Position numbers and translations under genes: made by a program. 64,000 nucleotides of DNA from Bradyrhizobium diazoefficiens. GTDB taxonomy: Bacteria; Pseudomonadota; Alphaproteobacteria; Rhizobiales; Xanthobacteraceae. Location: positions 5,050,501-5,114,500 of the forward strand of contig NZ_CP067102.1 of the NCBI RefSeq assembly GCF_016616885.1, written 5' to 3'. Below, piece after piece: positions 1 through 9,056 of this stretch; position 1 is the stretch's first letter, and each line of letters begins with the position of its first letter. The notes under the pieces were generated by a model that was not told where the DNA came from, searched no databases, and saw only the letters and a list, made by a program, of their open reading frames with translations.

Positions 1-42
1 TATGTGATTCAAGCTGTTCTCTTGCTGACCGGCAATGCGTAG

Positions 43-555
43 TTGAAGCACCCTTCAAGATCCGCACTTGAAGATCCTGCACTTGAAGACAAAGCCGAAG
101 GGCTAGAGGCCAACTTGGTCAAAGCTGCCGATATGCTGATCGCGCGACGCGCCGACACCCGTGCCCGCGCCGATTTCGCCACCTGGAAGATGATGGCCAA
201 GCTGAATGGGTTGTCGGCGCTGCCTCCGGACGCACAGGGCTTCCTCGACAGCTACAAGAAGCTGCTGGAGCGGATGAGCGAGGGCGAGGCGGCGGAGGCC
301 ACCATCGCCGAGGTCTACAAATCCTATTATCTGGAGATGGGCGGCGCCGGGAACCCGCCCGACGTGCGCACGCGGCCGGCTGAGCCGGTGGCGGACAATG
401 TTACCGCCTTCCGGCGCCCGGCCCCCAAGCCGAAGAAGGCCGCGATGTTCGGGGCGACGATGTTTGGTGGAACCGAGAAGCGCCCGCTCCCGGTGGCGCT
501 GATCTTCGCCTGCCTGGTCGTGGTCTACGTCTCGATCAAATACTACTGGCGCTGA
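43..555 (+). CDS. Hypothetical tail-anchored membrane protein
   Basis: I do not recognise this 170-residue protein. It is mostly hydrophilic and helical (residues 1-110), followed by a Pro/Lys-rich linker and one C-terminal transmembrane segment (about 148-167) ending in YYWR, so a tail-anchored protein facing the cytoplasm is inferred. The frame opens with TTG at 43; an in-frame ATG at 132 (MLIARR) is an alternative start, and the first 30 codons contain a short repeated ALED motif that may not be translated. It converges on tonB with a 12-bp gap and shares no obvious function with it. Confidence 0.6.
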   Translation: MKHPSRSALEDPALEDKAEGLEANLVKAADMLIARRADTRARADFATWKMMAKLNGLSALPPDAQGFLDSYKKLLERMSEGEAAEATIAEVYKSYYLEMGGAGNPPDVRTRPAEPVADNVTAFRRPAPKPKKAAMFGATMFGGTEKRPLPVALIFACLVVVYVSIKYYWR

Positions 556-567
556 CGACCACGCCGC

Positions 568-1359
568 TTATTTCGGCGGCTTCTTAAAATTCACCGGCAG
601 GCTGAAGGCGAACTGATCGTCCGTGAGGTCGGCCGGCGGGACCGGCACGGGATCCGAGCGGCGCACCATCGCGATGGCCGCATCGTCGAAGGCGGGATCG
701 CCCGAGGACTCGGCGACGTCGACGGAAACGACATTGCCGCGGCGGTTCAAGACCAGGCTGAGCTTGACCGTCGTCGTCTTGGTCTTGTCCTTGGGATAGC
801 GCTTGTGAAGCTCGAAATAGGCGCTGATCCGCTTGCCCCATTCGGCTGTCAGCTTGCGAAGGTCCTTGCCGATGCCCTGGTGGGGCGCGGCCGCCTTCTC
901 ATCCTCGCGCGCGTCTTCGTTCAGCGCCTGCCTCGCCGATTCCTGGGCGTTCGGCATTTCCTCGACCGCCTGGGTTTCGACCTTGGCCACCTTCGTGGTG
1001 TCCTCGACCGGCTTCTTGGAGTCGTTCTCGGTGACGAGGCGGTCCGGGTCTTCGGCTTCCTGAGGTATTTCCTTCGGCAGATCGGTCTCTTTCACCTCGG
1101 CCTGCTGCTGCATCTGCTGCGGCTGGTACTGCGAGGCTTCGCTGTCCGGGCCAGCCGGCAGATCCGTCTCGGGGAGCTTCGGCGAGGTCATTTCGACGGC
1201 GTACTCGGCGCCGTTGGCGCCGAGGCCATCGTCACCGTCGTCAGCACGAAGGTTGGCAAGCGCCAGCGCGGCCCCGCCAAGATGCAGGCCAATCGCGGCA
1301 ATCGCGGCCAGAATCCAGAGCCGCCGGGACGGTTTCGCGTCGATCAGAGGGTCGGACAT
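568..1359 (-). CDS. tonB: Energy transducer TonB
   Basis: A 263-residue TonB-family protein. It has a short cytoplasmic N-terminus, one transmembrane anchor (about 14-36), a long Glu/Pro/Lys-rich periplasmic stretch (about 50-165) and a C-terminal TonB domain (about 175-263) with the RRGNVVSVDVAESSGDPAFDDAA segment and the ending FSLPVNFKKPPK. It should transmit ExbBD-harvested proton-motive force to outer-membrane receptors. It is the last gene of receptor-piuC-exbB-exbD-tonB, all on the minus strand with tiny gaps, so it probably serves the two siderophore receptors upstream. The iron-type control boxes in front of the receptors suggest iron-regulated expression. Confidence 0.9.
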   Translation of the reverse strand: MSDPLIDAKPSRRLWILAAIAAIGLHLGGAALALANLRADDGDDGLGANGAEYAVEMTSPKLPETDLPAGPDSEASQYQPQQMQQQAEVKETDLPKEIPQEAEDPDRLVTENDSKKPVEDTTKVAKVETQAVEEMPNAQESARQALNEDAREDEKAAAPHQGIGKDLRKLTAEWGKRISAYFELHKRYPKDKTKTTTVKLSLVLNRRGNVVSVDVAESSGDPAFDDAAIAMVRRSDPVPVPPADLTDDQFAFSLPVNFKKPPK

Positions 1360-1369
1360 CGCACTGCTA

Positions 1370-1831
1370 TCAGGGTTGGACGGCCCCCTGCGCCGGCCCA
1401 GCCGCCGCAGGAGGTGCTTCGAGCGCCACCAGCTTGATCCGAGAATAGCCGCCGGACCGCAGGATTTCCATGACGCCCATCAACTCGCCGTATGGCACGG
1501 CCTTGTCGGCGCGCAGGAACACGTATTTGTCCTTGCTCATGTCGGAGATTCCGTCGAGCGAGCTGACCAGGTCGGTTCGCTTGACCGCGATTTCGCCGAT
1601 CGCGAGCGTCAGATCGGGCTTGATGCTGACATAGGTCGGCTTGTCCGGCTTCTTTTGCGGCATCGCGCTCGACGTCGGCAGGTCGATCGGCAGATCGACC
1701 GTCGACAGCGGCGCCGCGACCATGAATATGATCAGCAGCACCAGGATGACGTCGATGAACGGCGTGACGTTGATGTCATGCGTCTCGGAGAAATCGTCGT
1801 CGTCATCATTGTCGGTGAGCGAGACTGCCAT
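1370..1831 (-). CDS. exbD: TonB system transport protein ExbD
   Basis: A 153-residue ExbD/TolR-family protein. After an acidic N-terminus (DNDDDDD) comes the signature HDINVTPFIDVILVLLIIFMV, whose Asp27 corresponds to the proton-carrying Asp of ExbD, inside the single transmembrane helix (about 22-43). The rest is the periplasmic domain. It is 3 bp from exbB and 10 bp from tonB, consistent with one inner-membrane ExbB-ExbD-TonB motor encoded as a unit. Confidence 0.93.
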   Translation of the reverse strand: MAVSLTDNDDDDDFSETHDINVTPFIDVILVLLIIFMVAAPLSTVDLPIDLPTSSAMPQKKPDKPTYVSIKPDLTLAIGEIAVKRTDLVSSLDGISDMSKDKYVFLRADKAVPYGELMGVMEILRSGGYSRIKLVALEAPPAAAGPAQGAVQP

Positions 1832-1834
1832 GGC

Positions 1835-2848
1835 TTACTCCGCCGCGCGCGAATGCGCGCTGCCGTGGCTGCGATCGAGATCGCGCGACAACAACCGGGC
1901 CGCGGCACCCGAGGCGCGGCTGACGAGTTCGAGATAGCTTTTCGTCACGCGCGAGAAGTGATTGTAGATGATGACGGCGGGGATCGCCGCGACGAGACCG
2001 ATGGCGGTGGCGAGCAGCGCCTCGGCGATGCCCGGAGCGACCACCGCGAGGTTGGTGGTCTGCGACTTCGAGATGCCGATGAAGCTGTTCATGATGCCCC
2101 ACACGGTGCCGAACAGGCCGACGAAGGGCGACGTCGAGCCGATGGTCGCGAGGAAGCCCATGCCGATACGGATGCGCCGCTGCTCCGCGCGCACGATCTC
2201 GGCGAAGCTCGAGGCAGCACGCTCCTTGATGCCGGTGTCGCTGGACAGGCCCGCCGACATCCGCGCCTCACGCAGCGCCGCCGTCAGGAACGACGGCAGG
2301 ATGCCCTCCTTGCTGCCGAGCGCCATCTGAGCTTCGGCAAGCGAGCGCGCCTCTGCAATCTTCTTCAGCGCCGAACGAAGCTTGGTGGAGACGACCGACA
2401 GCTCGATCGACTTCGCGATGAAGACGGTCCAGGTCACGAGCGAAGCGAAGGCAAGCCCGATCATCACCGCCTTCACGATGATGTCCGCCGACATGAACAT
2501 CACCCAGGGTGACAATTCCTTCATGGCCGGCGCGATGCCGGCCTTCTGCGCAGCGCCACCCGCTTCCGATGCCGGGGCCACGACAGCTTCGGTCGACGAT
2601 GCGCCGGGCGTCGCGGACGCAGTCGCCGCAGCCGCGGGGGCCGTCGCCGAGGGCGCGGGCACAGCAGTCGCGCTTGGTTGCGCCGCGAATGCGGGAGCCG
2701 GCTGAGCCGTCACAGGCGCCGGTGCCGCAACAGGCCGTGCCGGGGCGGCCGGCTGGGTTTGTGTCTGGGCAGAAACAGGAACTGCGAGCCAGGAGGCCGT
2801 CAGCAGCACGGCGACAGCGAGGCTTGCTTGGAAAGATGTGATCTTCAT
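1835..2848 (-). CDS. exbB: TonB-system energizer ExbB
   Basis: A 337-residue ExbB/MotA-TolQ-family protein with an N-terminal extension compared with E. coli ExbB: a cleavable-looking signal (1-27) and an Ala/Pro-rich linker (about 28-95). Then come three transmembrane segments, including [21 protein letters not shown] and the conserved [22 protein letters not shown] region. This long form is common in rhizobial TonB clusters. Its ATG overlaps the TGA of the upstream piuC-like gene by 4 bp (ATGA at 2845-2848), which implies translational coupling. Confidence 0.92.
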   Translation of the reverse strand: MKITSFQASLAVAVLLTASWLAVPVSAQTQTQPAAPARPVAAPAPVTAQPAPAFAAQPSATAVPAPSATAPAAAATASATPGASSTEAVVAPASEAGGAAQKAGIAPAMKELSPWVMFMSADIIVKAVMIGLAFASLVTWTVFIAKSIELSVVSTKLRSALKKIAEARSLAEAQMALGSKEGILPSFLTAALREARMSAGLSSDTGIKERAASSFAEIVRAEQRRIRIGMGFLATIGSTSPFVGLFGTVWGIMNSFIGISKSQTTNLAVVAPGIAEALLATAIGLVAAIPAVIIYNHFSRVTKSYLELVSRASGAAARLLSRDLDRSHGSAHSRAAE

Positions 2849-3534
2849 ACTTCGGCCCAGGTGCGAATGAGATTGTGATAGATGCCCGTCAATTTGACCG
2901 TTTCGGGATCGTCACGCCCGAGCCGTGCCACCAGTGCCTGAATGGCGGTGTCGAGGTCAAAGATCATGCTGCGGGCTTGATCGTCCCTTATCATGCTCTG
3001 GAGCCAGAAGAAAGACGCAACCCGCGCCCCCCTCGTCACCGGGTTGACCAGATGCAGGCTGGTCGAGGGATAGAGCACGCAGTCCCCCGCTGGCAACTTG
3101 ACTTCGTGCGAGCCGTAGGTGTCCTCGATCACAAGTTCGCCACCGTCGTAATCCTCGGGCTCGCTGAGGAACAGCGTGACCGAAAGATCCGTGCGGATGC
3201 GAAGGCCGGTCAGCCGGTCGCCGCGAATGGCATTGTCGACGTGCAGGCCGAAATGATGGCCGCTATCCGCCACATAGCGGTTGAACAGCGGCGGAAAGAT
3301 CTGGAGCGGGATCGCCGCTGCCAGAAATCGCGGGTTCGCCGTCAACGCCGAGATGATGCGATTGCCGAGCTTGCGCGCGACCTCGCTATCCGGCGGCAAC
3401 TGCTCGTTGCGCTTGACCATTGCTGACTGCGCGCCCGCGGTGGAACGGCCGTCTTCCCATTCGCTGGCGTCCATGATGCGGCGGAACTCCGCCACATCAT
3501 CCTTGCTCAGAACGCCTTCTATGCATGTCAGCAT
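2845..3534 (-). CDS. piuC: Fe(II)/2-oxoglutarate-dependent dioxygenase, PiuC family
   Basis: A 229-residue PKHD-type hydroxylase (PiuC/YbiX family). The non-haem iron triad is visible as His98-x-Asp100 (HVDN) and His161 (STSLHLV), with Arg171 as the likely 2-oxoglutarate ligand. Members of this family are found beside TonB-dependent siderophore receptors and are iron-regulated; their substrate is not firmly known. A GAGG ribosome-binding site lies just before the ATG at 3534. It follows the receptor gene by 20 bp and overlaps exbB by 4 bp, so it is embedded in the iron-uptake operon. Confidence 0.9.
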   Translation of the reverse strand: MLTCIEGVLSKDDVAEFRRIMDASEWEDGRSTAGAQSAMVKRNEQLPPDSEVARKLGNRIISALTANPRFLAAAIPLQIFPPLFNRYVADSGHHFGLHVDNAIRGDRLTGLRIRTDLSVTLFLSEPEDYDGGELVIEDTYGSHEVKLPAGDCVLYPSTSLHLVNPVTRGARVASFFWLQSMIRDDQARSMIFDLDTAIQALVARLGRDDPETVKLTGIYHNLIRTWAEV

Positions 3535-3554
3535 GGCACCTCGTTATCTCTCCA

Positions 3555-6113
3555 TCAGTAGCGCGCCGAGATCGTCAGATAAGCGGCGCGGCCCGGTGCT
3601 TCCAGCACGAAGGGCGCAGCGCTCTGGTACAGCGCGTCGTAGTAGCGCTTGTCGAAGATGTTGTTCACGGCCAACTTCAACCGCCAGTTCTTGTTGATTT
3701 TCGCCTCCGCGAACGCGTCAAATCGCCAATAGCTTGGGATCGACGTGCCCTGGTTCGCCGCGAGCAAGGTACCGCCATAGATTTGCGAACGGTACACGGC
3801 CTGCCCGCCCAGTTCCCAGATATCGTTGAACTGGTACTTCGAGAGCAAGCTGAACGACTGATGCGCGATGTTGGCCAGCGGTCGCCCGACATTGGTCGGA
3901 TAAAGCGCCTTATTGGGCGACGGCGCCAGCGACTTGGTCACCTCCGACTGCATCAAAACGAGGCCGCCGAACAGGCTCCACTTGTCGGTAATATTGCCGC
4001 CCACGCCGAGATCGATGCCGCGGATCCAGTATGCGGCGCCGGCCGTGATGCAGGACACAGTGGTCGCGGGAGCCACGGGAGCGTAGGTGCAGCCAAGTGG
4101 CGCTGCGGCAGCTGCACTACCGACATTCTGCGCCTCTCGGGCGTTTTCCTTATCGGTCTGGAACAGCGCCGCCGTCACCAACAGATGGCGGTCGAACAAC
4201 TCCCACTTCGTTCCGAGCTCGATCGCCTTGTTCTTTTCCGGACCGAAGATCTGGGTGTTACCACCAGCCAAGGTGGGATTGATGCCGCCATAGGCCGTGC
4301 TGGTGCCGTCGAACTCGGCGCCGACGGGATTCGACGACGTGGCATAGGCAACGTAGACGCTGCCGTTCGGCAAAGGCTTCAGCGTGAGCCCGAGATTGAA
4401 GCTCGGGATCAGGAACTCAGCCGACTGCTGACCGGGGGTGCCGGTTGTCGAGTATCCGGATGTCTTGATGCTGTAGTCGTCATAGCGGAAACCGCCATTG
4501 AGGATCAGCACATCGCGGTAGTTGGCGGAATCAACGACGTATCCGCTCGTGGTGTCGATGCCGATCTTGGTTGGCCTGCCCGTGAGGCCATTCGGGATCG
4601 GGAACGGATTGTCGGTGGCTTGCGGATAAAAGACGCTGACGCCGGACGTTGATCCGCCGCCCGTGAAAGGCGTCGTCCCCGTCGTGATCTCGGAGCTAAG
4701 CCCGGTGTAGCTATCGATCGACGATCGTTCCCTGTCATATTCGATGCCGCCAAGCAGGGTGTGCTTGAAGCCGGCGACATCGTTGAACTTGTACGTCGCC
4801 TCGGTCTGATTGGCGAACACGTCGGTGGCCTGATAGCGGCTCTGCGGGTTGGCGGTGAGCGTGTAGGCCGTGAACGGAGCTCCCGGGGCGAGCGTCGGCG
4901 ACTCCGGAAGCGTGCCGATATAGTTCTGCGTCGAGTGCGACTCCCGGGTCTTGTTGCTGAGCATCAGGTCGGGCGTGATCTGGACCTCGGCGTTGACCGT
5001 GCCGATGTCCTGGCCGGTTCTAAAGAAGTCGCGATTGACGAAGCCGTAGAAATTGTTGCGGTTGACACCAAAGTCCGGGAACGGACCACCTGATGTCGAC
5101 GACGTGCTCGGCCGATAGTACGGCACGCCAAAATCCGGAATGCCGGTCAATTCAGTGTGGATGTAGTTGCTCGTAACCTTGATCGCATCGGTCGGCTTCC
5201 AGGTGGTGGCCACGAAGGCACCATCACGGTTGTCGATGATCCGGTCCCGGCCCGCGACCTTGGCATCCTGGAACAGGCCGACGGCGCGAATCGCGAATGT
5301 GGGATCGATGACCTGGTTGACGTCCAGCGTCACACGCTTGGTCTGGTCGGTGCCAAACGTGGTGTCCATGTCGTAGAAGCTCTTCTCCGTCACCGCCTGC
5401 TTGGTGACGATGTTGATCGCGCCGCCTGCGGTGCCGCGGCCGGCGAAAGACGAGGCCGGGCCACGCAGGATCTCGACCTGCTCGGTGAAGAAGTTCTCTC
5501 GAACGCTGACGCCGGCATCTCGCATGCCGTCGATGAAGATGTCGTTACGCACATCGAAGCCGCGAATGAAGAAGCGGTCACCGAAGGCATTGCCGCCCTC
5601 GCCGGTGCCGAGCGTGACGCCCGCGGTGCTCAGGATCGCCTGCTTCAACGACGTGGCGCCCTTGTCTTCGAGCACCTCTTTCGAGAGCACCGTCACTGAT
5701 CGCGGCGTATCGACCAGCTTCTCCGGAAATCTTCCGGAGGCCTGCATGTGATCGACCTTGTACGGGGCGGCGGGATCCGCATAGGGATCGCGGTCGGGAG
5801 CACCAGGGCTCGGGTTGGTGACGGGCGCAGTTGCGGCCTGCTGACGCTGTGCGGCGCGACGCAGCGCGTTGCGAGCGCGGATCTGCTCCGGCGTCGGCTT
5901 CGCGGCGGTGGAGCGCGGACGTTCCTTGGGCGCGTCGACATTCACGGGGGGCAGAGTCGATTGTTGCGCCTGCGCGCCGGTCGAGACGGACGCGACCGCA
6001 ATCAGGCTAGCAACAGTGGAAACAGTCTTGCCGGCGGCAATGTCGAAATTGCTGCCAAATGCTTGCCGTGCCGCGGTCGACCGCAACGACCGCGGAGCCC
6101 TCACCATACCCAT
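3555..6113 (-). CDS. TonB-dependent siderophore receptor (copy 1)
   Basis: An 852-residue outer-membrane receptor if translation starts at ATG 6113. I chose this start because it aligns with the neighbouring paralogue (MGMVRAPRSLR against MGLVVAPRSLR); the open frame extends to 6206 and an ATG at 6125 is also possible. A long signal region ends in GAQA-QQ, followed by a TonB-box-like LPPVNVDAP, a plug domain (about 95-230, with VDTPRSVTVLSKEVL and EILRGPASSFAGRGTAGGAINIVTK) and a beta-barrel ending in the terminal aromatic residue expected of outer-membrane proteins (ISARY). The family imports ferric siderophores; the particular siderophore cannot be told. It heads the operon with piuC, exbB, exbD and tonB and has iron-type boxes upstream (6220-6297). 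Confidence 0.92.
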   Translation of the reverse strand: MGMVRAPRSLRSTAARQAFGSNFDIAAGKTVSTVASLIAVASVSTGAQAQQSTLPPVNVDAPKERPRSTAAKPTPEQIRARNALRRAAQRQQAATAPVTNPSPGAPDRDPYADPAAPYKVDHMQASGRFPEKLVDTPRSVTVLSKEVLEDKGATSLKQAILSTAGVTLGTGEGGNAFGDRFFIRGFDVRNDIFIDGMRDAGVSVRENFFTEQVEILRGPASSFAGRGTAGGAINIVTKQAVTEKSFYDMDTTFGTDQTKRVTLDVNQVIDPTFAIRAVGLFQDAKVAGRDRIIDNRDGAFVATTWKPTDAIKVTSNYIHTELTGIPDFGVPYYRPSTSSTSGGPFPDFGVNRNNFYGFVNRDFFRTGQDIGTVNAEVQITPDLMLSNKTRESHSTQNYIGTLPESPTLAPGAPFTAYTLTANPQSRYQATDVFANQTEATYKFNDVAGFKHTLLGGIEYDRERSSIDSYTGLSSEITTGTTPFTGGGSTSGVSVFYPQATDNPFPIPNGLTGRPTKIGIDTTSGYVVDSANYRDVLILNGGFRYDDYSIKTSGYSTTGTPGQQSAEFLIPSFNLGLTLKPLPNGSVYVAYATSSNPVGAEFDGTSTAYGGINPTLAGGNTQIFGPEKNKAIELGTKWELFDRHLLVTAALFQTDKENAREAQNVGSAAAAAPLGCTYAPVAPATTVSCITAGAAYWIRGIDLGVGGNITDKWSLFGGLVLMQSEVTKSLAPSPNKALYPTNVGRPLANIAHQSFSLLSKYQFNDIWELGGQAVYRSQIYGGTLLAANQGTSIPSYWRFDAFAEAKINKNWRLKLAVNNIFDKRYYDALYQSAAPFVLEAPGRAAYLTISARY

Positions 6114-6136
6114 CCGACGCCCCATTCCGTTTCTGC

Positions 6137-6167
6137 AATGTGTCGCATTGCGACAATGCGACACATT
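6137..6167 (-). promoter_or_regulatory. Perfect leader hairpin before receptor copy 1
   Basis: A 14-bp perfect inverted repeat with a 3-nt loop (arms 6137-6150 and 6154-6167) lies 23 nt upstream of the chosen receptor start, inside the expected 5' leader. It could be an RNA hairpin acting on translation or mRNA stability, or a DNA-level operator. The second receptor has a different inverted repeat at almost the same distance from its start. There is no T-run, so it is not an obvious attenuator. Confidence 0.55.
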
Positions 6168-6219
6168 GGTGGTATCGAGCGGGGCAAAGTGGGTCAACGT
6201 AATCACGGCTGTCGCATCT

Positions 6220-6297
6220 TTGAATCGGTCCAGATCAAAACGATTCTAAACTCGAGTTTGAAATGGTTCTAAACTCGAGTTTGCAAGCGTTTCTAAA
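6220..6297 (-). promoter_or_regulatory. Array of three iron-control (ICE/Irr-like) elements
   Basis: Three TTCTAAA half-sites occur at 6244-6250, 6267-6273 and 6291-6297, each preceded by a partly complementary arm (for example TTTGAAA-TGG-TTCTAAA at 6257-6273). They are spaced 23-24 bp apart. Two perfect AAACTCGAGTTT palindromes lie between them (6248-6259 and 6271-6282). From what is known of Bradyrhizobium, iron-control elements bound by Irr have the form TTTAGAA-N3-TTCTAAA, and these sites resemble that pattern. They lie about 130-185 bp upstream of receptor copy 1. Confidence 0.5.
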
Positions 6298-6358
6298 CTG
6301 GCCTCGATATCTCTCCTCGAGATGCCGATCTCGCGCATCGCGATCGGTTGGGAGTAAC

Positions 6359-6384
6359 GGGATGCTTGCCGTGGCAAGCATCCC
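6359..6384 (-). terminator. Hairpin terminator after receptor copy 2
   Basis: A perfect 12-bp stem (arms 6359-6370 and 6373-6384, GGGATGCTTGCC and its complement) lies 30 bp beyond the stop of the second receptor on the minus strand. There is no long T-run, but the position and stability suit a transcription terminator that separates the two receptor units. Confidence 0.6.
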
Positions 6385-6413
6385 CGATTTGGATCGGCGC
6401 AATCAGAACCTCA

Positions 6414-8822
6414 TCAGAACTTGGCCGTCGTGATCAGATAGAACGCCCGCCCCGGCGCGACCGCGACGAACGGCACGGCGCTGCGATAGAGCGTGTCGTA
6501 GTAGAGCTTGTTGGTGAGGTTCTGCGCGTAGAACTTCATGGTCCAGTTCTTGTCGATCTTCTTCTCGACGAACGCATCGAAGCGCCAGTAGCTCGGCAGC
6601 TGGTTGCCGGTGTTGGCCGCGAACGTGCCGCCATAGACCTTGGAGCGGTACACCGCTTGGCCACCGACTTCCCAATCGCCGTCGAACTTGTACTTGGTCA
6701 GCATGCTGAACGACTGGTGCGCGACGTTAGCGAGCTGCAGGCCGAGATTGGCGGCGATGTTGCTCTGCGTGACCTTCGACTGCATCAGCACCAGGCCGCC
6801 GAAGATGCTCCAGCGATCGGTGATCTTGCCCTCGGCCTCGATGTCGATGCCCTGGATGCGGTAGGCTGCGTTCGAGGTCAGCAGGCCCGAGGCGTTGGTC
6901 TCGCGCGCGTTGTCCTTCGTGGTGTGGAATAGCGCCGCGCTGACCAGCAGATGACGATCGGCGAGCTCCCACTTGGTGCCGACCTCAGCCGCCTTGTTGC
7001 GCTCGGGCCCGAGCAGAACGGTCGTGTTGGCGGGAACGCCGCCGTAATCGGTGCCGGTCGCGTCAAGCTCCGAGCCGAACGGATTGGCCGAGGTCGTGTA
7101 GGCCGCATAGATGCTGCCGATCGACGTCGGTTTGTAGACCAGGCCGACGTTGTAGTTGACCAGATCGGAGTTCATTTTCAGATAGGCCGCGTTGGTCGAC
7201 GAGCTCATGTTGTATCCGTCGTAGCGGATGCCACCATTGACGATGATGGTGTCCTGCCAGTTCGCGGTGTCCATAACGTAGACGCTGCTGGTGTTGACGC
7301 CATAGCGCGTCGGATTGCCCGTCAGCGACGGTGAGCCGAAGCCACCAATATAGGTGGATTGAGGCGAGTAGAGATTGATTCCCGAGAGAGCCCCGTTGCT
7401 CGTGAAGCCGGAGCCGGCCAGCTCCGATGCGAGACCCGAGTAACGGTCGATCGAGATATTCTCGTTGGTGTATTCGACGCCGAACACTGCGGTGTGCTTG
7501 ACCCCGCCGGTGTCGAGCTTGAACGTGGCCTCGTTCTGGTTGGCCCAGACGTCCACGGTCTGGTAGCGGCTCTGCGCGCTCGCCGTCGTGGTCCAGAGCA
7601 GCGGATTGATGTTGGTCGTCACCGGGTTCTGCGGCAGCGTGCCGATATAGTTGAGCAGCGAATGCTCGCCGCGCACCTTGCTGCTCAGCGTAATCGCCTC
7701 GTTGACCTTGTACTCCGCGGTCGCCGTGCCGAAATCCTGCCGCGCGGTCTGGAAGTCGCGGTTGAGAAAGCCGTACCAGGTCCCGCGCGGAATGCCGGCC
7801 GACGTCACCGGCACGTTACCCTGCTTGTAATAGGGCACGCCGAAATCAGGCAGACCGCTGAGATCGGTGTGGACGTAGTTCGTCGTGATCTTGATGTCGT
7901 TGGTCGGGGTGTACTTGGTCGACAGGAACGTGCCCCAGCGATCGTCGGTCACGTAGTTGCGGCCGGCGACATTGGCGTCCTGGAACAGGCCGCCGGTGCG
8001 CACCGAGAAGGTCGGGTCGATCACCTGGTTGACGTCAAGCGTCACGCGCTTGGTCCTGTCGGTGCCGAACTCGGTATCCATCCGCTTGAAGTTGACGTCG
8101 CCGGCCTGCTTGGTGACGATGTTGATGGCGCCGCCGGCGGTGCCGCGGCCGGCATAGGACGATGCCGGTCCGCGCAAAATTTCGATCTGCTCGGTGAAGA
8201 AGTTCTCGCGGATCGACACGGCGGGATCGCGGATGCCGTCGATGAAGACGTCGTTGCGTGCATCGAAGCCGCGGATGAAGAAGCGGTCGCCGAAGGCGTT
8301 GCCGCCCTCGCCCGACCCCAGCGTCACGCCGGCGGTGGAGCGGCCGATCTCCTTCAGCGTCGTCGCGTTCTTGTCCTCGAGCACTTCCTTGCTCAGCACC
8401 GTGATCGTCTTCGGCGTGTTCAGCATCGGCTCGGGAAACTTGCCGGACGCCTGGACGTGGTCGACCTTGTAGGGCGCGGCCGGATCGGCATAGGGATTGC
8501 GATCGACGGCGCCGGCTGGCGCCGGTGCGGCGGCGGCCGCCTGCTGCTGCACCTGCTGGCGCTGCGCGGCGCGACGAAGCGCGTTGCGCGCGCGGACCTG
8601 CTCCGGCGTCGGCTTCGAGGCTGCCGGGCGCGGGCGCTCGACCGGCGCGTCGACGTTCACCGGCGGCAGGTTCGACTGCTGCGCTTGCGCACCGCTCGAC
8701 ACCGATGCCACTGCAATCAGCCCGGCGACGGCCGACACCGCCTTGCCGGAATTGCCGTCGAGTTCAAATGAATTTCTTGCCGCGATCGCACGCAACGATC
8801 GCGGAGCCACCACCAGCCCCAT
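6414..8822 (-). CDS. TonB-dependent siderophore receptor (copy 2)
   Basis: An 802-residue paralogue of the neighbouring receptor. The frame is open to 8897, but ATG 8822 matches the paralogue's N-terminus and has a purine-rich region upstream. It has a long signal ending GAQA-QQ, a TonB-box-like LPPVNVDAP, a plug with TPKTITVLSKEVLEDKNATTLKEIG and EILRGPASSYAGRGTAGGAINIVTK, and a beta-barrel ending in ITTAKF. The two proteins match nearly throughout the N-terminal 200 residues and diverge in the barrel loops, as expected for duplicated receptors that recognise different ferric siderophores. It has its own iron-type promoter region and its own terminator. Confidence 0.92.
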   Translation of the reverse strand: MGLVVAPRSLRAIAARNSFELDGNSGKAVSAVAGLIAVASVSSGAQAQQSNLPPVNVDAPVERPRPAASKPTPEQVRARNALRRAAQRQQVQQQAAAAAPAPAGAVDRNPYADPAAPYKVDHVQASGKFPEPMLNTPKTITVLSKEVLEDKNATTLKEIGRSTAGVTLGSGEGGNAFGDRFFIRGFDARNDVFIDGIRDPAVSIRENFFTEQIEILRGPASSYAGRGTAGGAINIVTKQAGDVNFKRMDTEFGTDRTKRVTLDVNQVIDPTFSVRTGGLFQDANVAGRNYVTDDRWGTFLSTKYTPTNDIKITTNYVHTDLSGLPDFGVPYYKQGNVPVTSAGIPRGTWYGFLNRDFQTARQDFGTATAEYKVNEAITLSSKVRGEHSLLNYIGTLPQNPVTTNINPLLWTTTASAQSRYQTVDVWANQNEATFKLDTGGVKHTAVFGVEYTNENISIDRYSGLASELAGSGFTSNGALSGINLYSPQSTYIGGFGSPSLTGNPTRYGVNTSSVYVMDTANWQDTIIVNGGIRYDGYNMSSSTNAAYLKMNSDLVNYNVGLVYKPTSIGSIYAAYTTSANPFGSELDATGTDYGGVPANTTVLLGPERNKAAEVGTKWELADRHLLVSAALFHTTKDNARETNASGLLTSNAAYRIQGIDIEAEGKITDRWSIFGGLVLMQSKVTQSNIAANLGLQLANVAHQSFSMLTKYKFDGDWEVGGQAVYRSKVYGGTFAANTGNQLPSYWRFDAFVEKKIDKNWTMKFYAQNLTNKLYYDTLYRSAVPFVAVAPGRAFYLITTAKF

Positions 8823-8842
8823 TCCACTGCACCCCAATACAA

Positions 8843-8872
8843 ATTCGTCGATACGCAACATGCGCGACGAAT
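8843..8872 (-). promoter_or_regulatory. Leader inverted repeat before receptor copy 2
   Basis: An 8-bp inverted repeat (ATTCGTCG at 8843-8850 and CGACGAAT at 8865-8872), with a smaller GCA/TGC pairing inside, lies 20 nt upstream of the chosen start. It is the positional counterpart of the longer hairpin before receptor copy 1 although the sequences differ. Confidence 0.4.
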
Positions 8873-8933
8873 GATGAGGCGGTGCTATCGACCGCAAAAA
8901 ATCAGGTCAATGCGGGGAGGCCGGCGCGACCAC

Positions 8934-8980
8934 TTGAATCGCTCTAGTTCAAATCGATTCCAATATTGCGAATTTGAAAT
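8934..8980 (-). promoter_or_regulatory. Iron-control-like promoter region of receptor copy 2
   Basis: This 47-bp block aligns closely with 6220-6264 upstream of receptor copy 1: it begins TTGAATCG, continues with TCAAATCGATTCCAA and ends in AATTTGAAAT. It retains one degenerate element where copy 1 has three. It lies about 110-160 bp upstream of the receptor start. A shared iron-responsive regulator is inferred. Confidence 0.45.
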
Positions 8981-9056
8981 TGCCGAAATGTCGCGCGGCA
9001 CATTGAAGCAGTCAGACACGGCGGCGCTTGTCTTCGCGCACCATTTTGCGCAGCCG

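Noticed and set aside
43..90. Short direct repeats (CACTTGAAGA type) at the start of the first gene.
   Set aside because: Only two or three copies of about 10 bp, explained by a repeated ALED codon set; not a repeat array or CRISPR.
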